From NCBI GenBank assembly GCA_039657365.1, contig CM077585.1, forward strand, positions 10,758,037-10,822,036: a stretch of 64,000 nucleotides of DNA, in the 5' to 3' direction. Of the stretch, positions 12,305 through 22,540 are shown piece after piece; position 1 is the stretch's first letter; every line of letters begins with the position of its first letter. The DNA is from Stephania yunnanensis (taxonomy: Eukaryota > Streptophyta > Magnoliopsida > Ranunculales > Menispermaceae). The position numbers and the translations under genes are program-made. The notes under the pieces are model-generated. The model did no database searches. It was not told where the DNA came from and worked only from the letters and a program-made list of their open reading frames with translations.

Positions 12305-12560
12305 GTTGAGCAGTGTGGTGGCTACCCAAGGTAAGCTCAAGGATTGGGTAGAATTCAAGAGTCGGTTCAATCAAAAGTACTTTCTGCCTTCAGTCTTGAA
12401 GCTGAAGAGGGCAGAGTTTCTGAGCATCGACATTACAATAGGGAGTCGGTGATGTAGTATATGGGCAAGTATTTATAGCTATTGGAGTATGTCAGGGTCA
12501 TAGAGTAACAACAACGCTAAGTTGGCTTGGATTTTAGGACGCGGTAATGCCTGCTATACC
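12305..12560 (+). pseudogene. Gypsy gag, continuation after the insertion
   Basis: The translation includes VVATQGKLKDWVEFKSRFNQ followed by KYFLPSVLKLKRAEFLSI. This is the conserved gag pattern W-x-x-F-x-x-x-F-x-x-x-Y-F-P ... K-x-x-E-F-L-x-L. It follows in frame from the gag part ending at 8977. Stops appear soon after, around 12450. Together the two parts are one gag relic. Confidence 0.75.
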
Positions 12561-12959
12561 TAGGTCGTCACAAATAAGGGATATCAATGGATAAAACACA
12601 TCTTATCTCGGCCAAACAATCCAATGAACCGACGTCATGGCTTCCAAAGATAGCTGGAAACCACTCTATCAGAGACACCTTATTGACTCACTTGTCCCTC
12701 GAATATTCATATTGAAATGGGATTTCCAAGAAAGTTAAGGAATTCCAATAGCAATAAAAATATAAAGCTCAATGAATTCTGACTTTGAGAAGAGTTTTGG
12801 CGTTCACGTATGTGTTCTTAATGAATTTGATGAATGAATGAATGATGAATTGGTGATATAAATTGCAAATCTATTGTTGTTGTTGTGTTGGTGGTAGTGG
12901 TGGTGTTTGGAGTCCCTCATGAGTCGAGGATGGGGTTGAAAGTGATGGAGAGGGCCAGG
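12561..12959. other. Unassigned stretch with short TTG/GTGGT runs
   Basis: No domain recognised. It contains a TTGTTGTTGTTG run followed by GGTGGTAGTGG near 12880-12910. It may be decayed gag sequence or part of another LTR. Confidence 0.3.
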
Positions 12960-13324
12960 TGTCGCGACCCGAATATTCTAACTCGTGTCACGTGTCGTCA
13001 TAGGACTCTGAATTAGACTTCATCTGATGTGGTGTACTTGGTCAACTCTCAGGAGTCAACGCCGAGGTATATTATTTGTATTTGATGTGTGTTGTAACAA
13101 TTTTATAACCAAAATTATATATTTTGAATTAGCTAGTGGTCCGATTTCATAAAAATGCAAGTAAGGAAAACCTCGAGATGCGAGCGACACGGGCACATGA
13201 CTTATTTGAATCGGATAACTTGGATTGGCACAAATGATCAATTTATATAGAAAATTCTAAGCTAATTAATAATAAAGTTGAGCCAAGTCGAATAAAACAC
13301 AAATGGATCGAAAATGGACCGACG

Positions 13325-13360
13325 CGCCTCAAGATGCTTGATGGCATCAAGTAGCAGAAA
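13325..13360 (+). repeat. 36-base hairpin-forming repeat, plus copy
   Basis: Reads from GCCTCAAGATGC through CTTGATGGCATCAAG to AGCAGAAAT. The central CTTGATG/CATCAAG can pair. An inverted copy with about 33 of 36 bases matching lies at 14481-14516. Confidence 0.7.
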
Positions 13361-14429
13361 TAAGTAAAAACTTAGTCTAAATATGGAGTTGTAATTAATT
13401 ACAAACATCAAACAAGTCACTTGAAATCAAATGTTAAGTTATGACATCAAGTTGCGGCTAAATAGAGAAAATAAGCTTAAGTTAGAAGTGTATGAACCAA
13501 AATAACATAAATGATGAGTGTATAGTTAAAGAATAAGACTCGTACGAATACATGGTATACTACAATAGGAATACAAGTACTAAACTATACATATATACCA
13601 TTTATGGAAATAAAACTCATGCAAAGGGCTACAACTATTAACTAAGACAATGTAAAAGGATACTTAGTTGAATTTCTATTTCATTCCAAAATAAAAAAAA
13701 AAACCTTAAGCCATTAAGAACAAGTGAAAGAGAAAGGGAAAAATGTGAGCTTGTTGAGATTTGTGGAGAAGTTGAGATCAAGAGAGGGGAATTAAACATC
13801 AATCCAACGTAGAGATTCAAGAGTGGTTAAAGAGCAAACCTTAGGTAAGCCTCCTTGCTCTTATCTCCTAGGTTGATTAGTTAAATTTGGGTTTCTTTTG
13901 AACAAATACAGGCTGAATTTTTAAAATCTTTATTTTCTACTTTTGTAGAGAGTTTAATCTTAAATGGAACAAATTTAAAGTCCTTTAGAAGACTTAATTG
14001 ATCGTGTAGCAGATTTAGGGAGAAACCATGCTTTGATGTTCAAGAACTATAAATTTTGGGTTTTTAATGTCATACATGTATAAGGCTGTCCATGTAATCT
14101 GAGTGTTGAAAGAAAGGTTCTTATCCCCTTAAAAGTGTTTGTACTTGGGTTTATAATGCTCGAAAGAATTGAAGATGGATTTGAACAATGTAGTTGAAAT
14201 TGATGCATAGTTGTGTTCATGAATGAAAATGGTTGATGAATGCATATATTAATTTGATGATTTTCTTAAGACTTTGTTGTTCGTGATTCAATTAAATCTT
14301 ATGAGACACATTTAAGATACATAAAAGGTCATGGAAGTTACAAAAAATCTTGTTAAATTGCTTCTCATGTGTTTGATAAAATGCCAAGTCAAAAAGGGGA
14401 CAAATTTGAATAGATTTTTAAGTGAGTTC

Positions 14430-14575
14430 AACGAGTTTTGAATAGTTTTCAAAAATGAATTTTGAAATAGGAAAAAGGCGATTTCTGCTACTTGATGTCA
14501 TCAAGCATCTTGAGCTGAATAGTTTTGAATAGTTTTCAAAAACGAATTTTGAAATAGGAAAAAAGGCGATTTCAT
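14430..14575 (+). repeat. Tandem duplication, unit about 88 bases
   Basis: GAATAGTTTTCAAAAATGAA and the following ATTTTGAAATAGGAAAAA, GGCGATTT occur twice, at about 14438-14484 and 14527-14572. The inverted hairpin copy (14481-14516) lies between the two units. A third weaker copy of GTTTTGAATAGTTTTC lies near 14701. Confidence 0.8.
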
Positions 14576-15143
14576 ATTGAGCTGAGTTTTGTTTTAGTGT
14601 ATTCGTGGCATCAAACAATATCGAAATTCAACCAAACATTTTAGATCAAATAATTATGTTGTAGAAACATTTTTCACTGTTTTTCTTAATTTTCTAAGGT
14701 GTTTTGAATAGTTTTCCAAATGGGTTTTGGAATAAGTGAATTTACCTATTAATGAGGTGATTTTTGACTTAAGATATTCCAAACATCAAATAAAGTTGGA
14801 ATTAAACCTAGATTTTCAAAATGTATTATTATATCATAGTGAAGGTGTCCACCAAGTTTCATGATTTTTCGGCGTGTCTAACTCAGTTTTCAAGCCATGC
14901 TTCCAAAAAGAGATTTATATTTACAAATAGGGACTTAAAGTTTCAATTAAAGTATCAAATTTAGTTATTGATCATATTAATGAGATTTTATTACTTGAGA
15001 ACCTTGATTTCAAGTATTTAGACTTCATAGAATCAACCTCGAGAATTTTAGAAATCTTAATAACTTTAGAAATTCATTTTATACATAAACCTAAAAGATT
15101 GACCTAGCATTCATGAGTCAAAACATGTAAAATTATAGGAAAT

Positions 15144-16528
15144 CGTTGGGTTTTGGGGTTCATACGCAGCGAAAATTACAAAACAATTTTGACAAAAACC
15201 CCCCATCAAGATCTGAATCTAATTCCATTAAAAACTTTTAAACCATTAAAACTTAATCATACCTCAGTCGCAATATACCTTTCTGAAGATTGATCGATCT
15301 CTAAGGCGCTACCAACGACGAAGCCCTCTACCAGCAGTCCACAAACGAACGGCAACCGAGACTAATATTGCTAGCTTCGAGAGAATACTAAACCTTTTTA
15401 TTTCTTTCCAAAATAATCCAAAGCGTACCAAAAAACCCTAATTCATTTTTTGAAACAAATATAGAGTTGCGACCCTTAATCTTTCGTACGTGTGTTCTAA
15501 CTTAAAGTGTCTATTTATACAGCCCTTGTATATAGACGGTTAAGTAAATTACACATATACCCCTACTTAAAGAAGTATAAGTGTAATACACCACAAGGAC
15601 GTTTCTGTCATGAATTTTATCTTATAAAATTCATTTTTCTGACCATCTTAAAATCTCGAAAAACCATTCTTAGTATGCGACCCAATAGGCTCATACAACG
15701 TTGGCAGTGTACCAAAACACATTTTGGTATACAAGTCATAAGCGGCCTCTAGAAAGACATTATGACTACCCAAGTTATACGAATATCAAATCGATACAAC
15801 CTAATCAATAGTATATATAACATCATTTTGTCACACGATATCCTTTTGATCAAACATAAGGCATGGAATTGTCATCCAACATATTCAATCGTACTAGTCT
15901 CGATCTCTAGGTAGACTAAAAACATCCAAGTGACATTGATCAATATCCATTCACTTAGACTAGGCCTTTTAACGAGCCTAACACATCGAGGGATCCACTG
16001 GATATCTCTCTTTATGTGAGAGGGACAAATTCTATCTTGATTACACAACTTCAACACATTGCTCACACAGTAACCAATCACAACCTTTATAATTGTTCGG
16101 TTAAAGACAATGTTTGATTATGTCTAATCACTGTGTTCCTAATCTTTGAAGTCTCACGGTAATCCCATGTCAAAGGACTGAAAAAATATATCTATCATGA
16201 GAAACAACTATGACTTAATCCATGTGATGTTCTCGTAGCGGGTCGATCCAGTACTTTATTTCCTAACAAGTACTCGTGATCTTGATTCGTATCCCTATAC
16301 GTATAATCATCAAAGGATCATCAATCAAGACTCACACTAGTCTTAATTCATTATAGTATAATGATCGACTAGGGACATTTAGGATATTTATGTAAATACC
16401 CATGAATCTTATTATAATGTAAACATGAAAATTAATTATAATAAATAGCAAATGAAATCCTCTGTTTTATTAACTAAAAGTATTCATAAAGACAATTAAT
16501 GGATTGACCTAGGGCACATGCCCCAACA
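15144..16528 (-). mobile_element. Solo copia LTR, 1.385 kb, with TSD GAAAT
   Basis: On the minus strand it starts TGTTGGGGCATGTGCCC and ends in the complement of CGTTGGGTTTTGGGG. The same LTR occurs at 25962, 33466 and 39962. Flanking 5-mers GAAAT at 15139-15143 and 16529-16533 are identical, the expected copia target duplication. There is no internal sequence, so an insertion lost its body by LTR-LTR recombination. The last base pair is mutated (TG to CG as read on plus). Confidence 0.93.
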
Positions 16529-16533
16529 GAAAT

Positions 16534-17009
16534 GGATAGGGTATTGCTTACCTCAAGCTAATGATGAAGTTTTATAGCTAATGTTCCCATATATCACCTT
16601 AAAGAGTTCTTCAATTATGAATTTTAAGCAAAGGAACTCCTTCATCTCCATTTTTTAAGGCTAAGTTCAAGATTTGCATTTTAGATAATAAGTTGCTTAA
16701 GTCTCATTCATATATGGATCAATTCTTAAGACCATAGGCCTTCATCTAACTACCCTTGTAGCATCTCAAAGCACATCTAGGCTCATGATTCAAATCATCA
16801 TAGCCATTAGTATCCACTAACGTGTCATTATATCCTTCAGATGGTCCATCTCCACGCACATTTTTGGTTTGAGTTAAATCCAACAATCTAGTTCCATTTT
16901 TATTATAACTTAGCTTATTATTCATCCGTAGAAACACTAATTGATTAATCTTATTGCTTAGTTTTAAACTAAATTATTTTCCTGAGTCACATGACATCCC
17001 TTACTTGAG
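16534..17009. other. Unassigned AT-rich stretch
   Basis: Probably the right-hand continuation of the sequence into which the solo copia LTR inserted. No domain or LTR motif was recognised. A short minus-strand frame here has no recognisable content. Confidence 0.3.
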
Positions 17010-19650
17010 TGTAACAACCTAAATTTTTAACCCTTATTTTCTTCATAATCAGGATCACTGAACTACGACATAGGACGCGCCAATAGATACGTGGTCTGAC
17101 CTGGCGTGTGGCTAAGGTATATTTTATATATGTTCGGTGATTTTTCAGTGTGTGCATATGTGTAGATTTTTAAATCACATTTTCATTTATTATTTATAGG
17201 CGTCGAGATGCAAGTAGGAAAATGCCTCGAGGTGCATGTAAGCATGGGAACCAAGTAAATAGTGATTTATGAGATTTTAATTAAGATGTACACATATTAA
17301 TGAAATCATATGCATTAAGTCATTTGACAGTAGTTCATAAATTAATTAAAACAAGTACCTAAGTCTATATAACAAACATAAACCATGAATATGCCTCAAA
17401 ATATGTATTGAAATGAAACCTATAAGAATTAAGTCAAGATTTATGTTAGAGTGAGAGTGTAAGTGGAAATTATGGGGTGATTAGGAGCCTTAGATTTACA
17501 TCTAATTAACAAAGATAAAGATATGAAGAGCCAAGAATACACCAATTGATGATATAAACAGATTGAAACTTCATTTCCATGCAAATCAAAGAGAAACTCT
17601 GAGATTTGAAGTACTGGATTCACAAAGAATTTAGATGTAAAAGAAATCATTTAAATCCTCTAGAGAGAAAATTAAAGTGCTAGGACCCTATCACAAACAA
17701 AGGTAATAATTTCATGTTTTTTTTCAATAAATCATGGAGTTTTGGTTTTGAATAAAAGTTATTTGATGAAAATGAATTCATCGATCTTATTTACTCATTT
17801 TATGAATGAATTGAAGGTATTGCCATTAATTTGGTTTTTGTCGAATTTATGTGAGTAAATGAACATGTTTTTAAAAATCTGATTATACCATTGGAGTTTT
17901 TGTGAGATTTCACTTAATTTGCTATAAAGAAGTTTTAGATTTGGTGTTGTTTTAATGAAGTTATAATCCATCAAAGTTTTCAAGTGTTTTTAAAACAATA
18001 TGGGTTTTTTCGAAACAATTGACTTGTTTAATTTGAGAATTATTGGTATGAATCATATTTTTAATGTATATAGAATGTTGGGGACCCTCGGTGAAGGGAA
18101 AAAGGGTTCCAGAGATCAAAATTGGTGCATTCCTATAGTGGAAACTCAACATTATGATGCATAATTATGGGTTAAGTGCAATACCTTTAGGTAGCATGCT
18201 AACGAATTAATCTAGTGAGCTAATATGACCAAATTAGTGCACTAATGACCCAAAATAGTAGAAAATATACAATTTTTACTAAGTGTCTAAAACATAAGAA
18301 CTTAGTTTAAACCCTTATTAAACTATTTAAACGCACCCTAAACCTTACATAAATACCTCATAAGTATAGAGCCTCGACACTAAGGTGTAGGCATGAGTTG
18401 GGAGTGGTTGAGAGCCGACTTAGGCTAGAAATTGCATGTATTTAAGGTAAGTAAACAAATCGGACATTCGTTTCCTTTTCAATTCCAGTTTAAATTGGAA
18501 ATACAGTCACTTGAACTGATTTGCTAATTCTTAAACTTCTCAATGCCATGATATTTATGTGTGTATTGTCTATGCTTAGGTATGAATAACTAAGGACGGG
18601 AGTTAGGTGTTGTCGGAAGCAAATTTGGGCTAGGAATTACATGCATATGAGGTAAGTAAACTTGTCAGGCATTCATTTCCATTTCAATCCCATTTTAAAT
18701 CTCAAATATAATCACTTGAACTGATTTGCTAATTTTTCAACTTCTTAATATCATGACATTTATGTGTGTGTTTTTATGCTTAGGTATGAGTAACTGAAAT
18801 CTTAAGTTTGATTTGATTCATGGCAATTTGTTCTATTCAAATTTTAACATGTTTTGGACTCTTTAAATGATGTTAATCTCCGGACTTGTGTATTGTAAAA
18901 TAACATGCTATTGTATTATCCTCTAGTATTGCTCACCTCCATGTTAACATTTTTGTATGTTGGTCTTATTCGAGTTTATGATATATGATGGCTTATAGTA
19001 TTTGTAGGATAGTCCACACGTTTGGGTTCTTTGATTTTATGAGTTACCGCGCCACATGGAGTAAGAGTCCCTAGAGATGTCGGTACTCCTTATTCGCTGA
19101 TGTGACGTAGCTCATGACCAAGTATATAAGATGATGTGATGAAGCTTATGACTGATCAAGTCTTCATTTTTGTAACTATCCAGTATGTTCATTTTGGTAC
19201 CCATTTGCATACATGCCTTTATCGTTCTTTTTGTAGCCATTGTATGCTTTCAATTATCGTTTCTTATATATTTGTAAATGTGAATGAGTGGCCGTAGGAC
19301 TCAATCATTGGAATTGTCATCCTTGGTGATAATTGCAAATTCGTTGAGTAGTAGACTAGGGAAGGAAAAGATCGATGACGATCTTTGATCCATTGGTGAC
19401 TATAGCTACTATCTTTTGTAGGTTTCATTTATTTATATTTTTACATATGTCTTTTATATATTTTGGGTTGTATATTGGGTCGAGATACTAGACTCCTCGA
19501 CTAATGTATGATGTTACACTATTTCTCGCCACTTTTGATATTCATACATATGACATTTTTTTGTGATTGCTTTCGCAATATTACCAAGACTTCCCCTAAA
19601 TTATTAAAATGCATGAAAATTCTTTTAAATAACTCTAAAAATTATGAATA
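17010..19650 (+). repeat. Gypsy LTR-like sequence starting TGTAACAACC
   Basis: Starts TGTAACAACCTAAATTTTTA. CTAAGGTATATTTTATA near 17113 and GCGTCGAGATGCAAGTAGG plus GCCTCGAGGTGCATG near 17202-17235 match motifs of the other LTRs at similar offsets. A donor-like AAAGGTAATAA lies near 17700. It contains a tandem duplication (18424-18812). The right end is approximate because an opposing LTR is seen from about 19650. Confidence 0.5.
18424..18812 (+). repeat. Tandem duplication, unit about 200 bases
   Basis: Two units share GAAATTGCATGTAT / GGAATTACATGCATA, AAGGTAAGTAAAC, CACTTGAACTGATTTGCTAA, and end ATGCTTAGGTATGA. Divergence is about 15-20% by eye. Each unit has a consensus splice donor (AAG|GTAAGT) at its left and an acceptor-like TTATGCTTAG|GT at its right. 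Confidence 0.8.
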
Positions 19651-20050
19651 ACAAGAAACGAGAAATTCTTATCCTAAACACGAGTCACTAGGAGAATAAG
19701 GCAAAAGGTTGACTAATACGTTGTTAAGTCATACGTAGCTTGGATTAAGGCATAATGACGAGATTAACGTTATGCACTGATTAAAGGTTCAGGCCGTCAT
19801 ACCATGCTACACGCATCTCGAGGTGCTACCCACCGTACTTATTAGTCGCATAAAATGCGATATATAAATAGTGTAATGCTTTTAAATTTAATTAGAATAT
19901 ACACATTATATCAGCACCACACAATAATAATAATAATTTACCTCGGCAGGTGTGCGCTAAAACTAATCCGCGACTTCCATGTGGGTACGAGCTAGGTCCT
20001 AGCCTAAATTTAGAAAATTAAGTTATTTATTAATTAGGTAGGCTGTCACA
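19650..20050 (-). repeat. Opposing gypsy LTR 5' part (minus strand)
   Basis: Read on the minus strand from 20050 it begins TGTGACAGCCTACC. It has CTGCCGAGGTAAATTATT about 100 bases in and GCACCTCGAGATGCGTG about 236 bases in. The order and spacing are as in the LTR starting at 12960. The left end is not clear. Confidence 0.55.
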
Positions 20051-20158
20051 CAGTGGATCTATCAAAAATACTCAAGCTTTAAGATTTGAGGTTGTGTCTT
20101 CTTGATGAATAGTGACTATGTTTTGAGGACGATGACTCATCATAAAGAAGGGGAATGT
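20051..20158 (+). pseudogene. 3' tail of a gypsy pol gene
   Basis: TTTTGAGGACGATGACTCAT and the purine-rich AAAGAAGGGGAA precede an LTR start at 20159. This resembles the end of gypsy pol ORFs (FEDD... tail) followed by a polypurine tract. Too short to classify. Confidence 0.5.
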
Positions 20159-20655
20159 TGTGATCCATATCAAAGTCATAAAGTGGAAAATTCTTTTTTT
20201 GTCGAAGCTTGATATTCAGTAATTTCTAAGTTTTGTTTGTTACTAAATATTTTTAAATAAATTTAGGAAGTTTCTTTTAGTTCTTTAATTTCTATTTGAA
20301 CAGTATCTCTAGGTAATTAGACGCATGTTTAGATTAAGAATTACTATTTCTTATTAGTTTCTATTTGCAAGTCTTGATGTAAGCGCATATAAAGGCACTT
20401 TATTCATTCAATAAAGGGTGGAGTCGAGTTCTTAAGTTTGAGGTTTTCTCTTTGTGAGAACTTTATACCAATGTCTGTGGGAACTTATCAATCTTTGTGT
20501 TGGGTTATGGTGTTTGTGATCTTATCAAGCAATTCTTGCCTATGGCAATCTTTTCTATAGATCTTGTCAAACATCTTTGTTTATGGCATTCGTTATATCT
20601 CTTTTCTTGATTTCTTTCCTGTTTTAAGTAAATTGAACTTGGAGTCATGGCATTT
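20159..20655 (+). repeat. Short gypsy-type LTR fragment starting TGTGATCC
   Basis: Begins TGTGATCCATATCAAAG just after a purine tract. It has CATATAAAGGCACTTTATTC near 20386, a TATA box followed by the usual leader and ATTCAATAAAG. A short tandem duplication around 20520-20600 repeats the pattern ATCTTRTCAA...TATGGCA. The right side is replaced by a truncated copia LTR at about 20660. Confidence 0.55.
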
Positions 20656-21200
20656 CACACTCTGTTCCACATCAAGTTCACTTGGACTTGACCATTTATT
20701 AGTTGATCATATCGAAGGATCCACTAATATCTCTCTATATAAGAGGGAAAAATTCTCTCTCAATTACCTACCTTCACACATTATTTATAGAGTAACTAAT
20801 CACAACCTTTATAATCATCTGATTGAAAACAACTTTTGATTATTTTATATCATTGCGCTCCTAATGTTGAATTCTCTGGTAATCTTAAGTTAAGGGACTA
20901 AATGACATATCTATCATGAGTAACACTTATGACCAAGTAGTGTTCTCATAATGGGTTGGTCCAGTACATTATTCCTTAACAAGTTCTCATTATCTTGATT
21001 TGCATCCCTATATGTATGATCATCACATGATCCTAAATCGAGACTCATGCTAGTCTTAATTCATTATAGTTATATCATGATGACCAACTATGGACATTTA
21101 GGATATTTAAATAAACATCCATGGATCTTATTATAATGTAAATATGCAAACAAATTGTAATAAACAACAAATGAAATCTTTTATTTTATTAACCAAAATA

Positions 21201-21976
21201 TGGTTAATTTCAAAGAGGGTGATCTAACTTTATAGTTTGTGGCAGTTTGGTCACAAAACTAATGTTCGTATCAAATAAATTACCCAAATTTGTAAATTAT
21301 TTCACTAAAGTAACTTTAGTCATATTTTAATAATTAAACTAATATTTAGACAATTTCCCCCCTTATTTTGGCTGAGGAAGGAGATTGAATAGGAAGGAGG
21401 AAAGGCGATACTATTGGTAGAGGAGTGGCAACGATGGGTCGCGTCCAAGTCACTTGAGATTCATGGCGACACAATGAAGCTAAAAGAATATGGGAAATGT
21501 AGATGAAAGGAACGGTCTTGATTAAGATCCCCATTGAAGTGACTATTTTTAATTTGTGATTCAACAACTATATAAACCCACAACCCCCACCAAGACCTGA
21601 TCCCTCTTCCTTTTTGATCTTCACTTCTGCCTCTCCTTCTCCTATTCACCACCACCACCACCACCACCACCACCAAACCCACAACCCCACTAAAGCCATA
21701 CCCTCTAAGGAATGAGCCATCATTGCCACTCCCCATATACCACTTTCCCCCACATCCACCCCATCCAATGCCGCCACCTCTCCCTCCCCACCATATCTCC
21801 TCTCATGTAAAGTAAGGAGCAAAACTGTCAAAATATTAAATTCGTTATTAAAATTTGATTAAAGCGATTTTAATGAAATAAGTTACAAAGTTAAGTGATA
21901 TATTTGATACAAACAAATGGTTTGTAACCAAAGCCTTACAAACTCTAAAGTTAGATGACCATCTATGAAATTAATC
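21201..21976. mobile_element. MULE-like element with long TIRs, Pack-MULE candidate
   Basis: The flanks are identical 11-mers TAACCAAAATA (21190-21200 and 21977-21987), fitting the 9-11 base duplications of Mutator elements. The left end (GGTTAATTTCAAAGAGGGTG) pairs with the reverse complement of the right end (GATTAATTTCATAGATGGTC). Similarity continues for about 150-170 bases on both sides, about 75% by eye. No transposase is encoded. The roughly 480-base core (21355-21830) is clearly richer in GC than either TIR and looks like captured sequence. Its orientation and source are unknown. Confidence 0.82.
21647..21675 (+). repeat. (ACC)n microsatellite in the MULE core
   Basis: About nine to ten ACC units inside the GC-rich core. 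It produces a false poly-Val reading frame on the minus strand. Confidence 0.9.
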
Positions 21977-22034
21977 TAACCAAAATAGTTATAGAAATAA
22001 TGTCCATAGATTAACCTAGGACACAAGCCCAACA

Positions 22035-22540
22035 TTGTGTGCCTCAAGATTTGTATGAGTTAGGACTGCCTTGAGATTTTCCTCGAGATTTATGTAGGTC
22101 ATGACTGCATCAGGATGCATGATGATTTCATACGCATCTCAAGACTACCTCAAGTTATGTGTTGTTTTTTAATATATAAAACTACCTTAAACTCCATTCA
22201 AATTAAAGGGGTATTGAGATATCCTCGAGATATGTGCTACAACCTGTGTATTTAAAAAGGTGATTACTCATAAGCTGAATACTAATTAACATGAGTTGGG
22301 CTCGTAACTAAGCTCGATGTATCTTAATTAGTGTGTAGGCGCATTGATGTGATTGTATTGTGTTTGGTTAGTTTGATAATGAATTAAATATACTATAGGC
22401 TATTATTACAAATTAATAGATGCCTATAGTTGAAAATCTATGAAATAATTACCTATCAGTATTTTTAGTGTGATGTAGGGGTTGTAAAATGAACGTGCAC
22501 ACCCGAGGTTTTAGACCCTTCATCATTAGGGCATCTGACA
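22035..22540. repeat. Gypsy LTR-derived fragment
   Basis: Contains TCCTCGAGATTTATG (near 22077), TCCTCGAGATATGTG (near 22222) and GTGCACACCCGAGGTTTT (near 22494). These are the signature motifs of the gypsy LTRs in this window; the last resembles GTGAACACCCGAGAAGATT near 6370. Boundaries and orientation are unclear. Confidence 0.45.

Larger units (their letters stand above)
12960..15143 (+). repeat. Gypsy LTR-like sequence starting TGTCGCGACCC
   Basis: The start TGTCGCGACC resembles gypsy LTR ends. GCCGAGGTATATTA near 13061 and ACCTCGAGATGC near 13170 have counterparts at the same distance from the starts of two other LTRs (17010 plus strand, 20050 minus strand). A presumed leader ends in a donor-like TTAGGTAAGC near 13841. 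The right end is not defined because a solo copia LTR is inserted at 15144. Confidence 0.55.
20660..22034 (-). repeat. Truncated, diverged copia LTR carrying a MULE insertion
   Basis: Matches the copia LTR of 15144-16528 from about its 15940 position onward, ending ...GGACACAAGCCCAACA. The R-U5 part is missing on the left. It is interrupted by 21201-21976; the LTR resumes at 21988. More diverged than the other LTR copies, so older. Confidence 0.8.

Noticed and set aside
15507..15752. Plus-strand frame in the solo copia LTR
   Set aside because: The same sequence recurs in every LTR copy with different breaks; it is not conserved as a protein.
18424..18812. Direct repeats as possible LTR pair of a small element
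   Set aside because: Adjacent units about 200 bases long without TG...CA ends, PBS or TSD fit tandem duplication.
21461..21831. Minus-strand frames with poly-Val and poly-Trp stretches
   Set aside because: They come from the (ACC)n microsatellite in the MULE core; no domain is seen, though the core may hold captured sequence.
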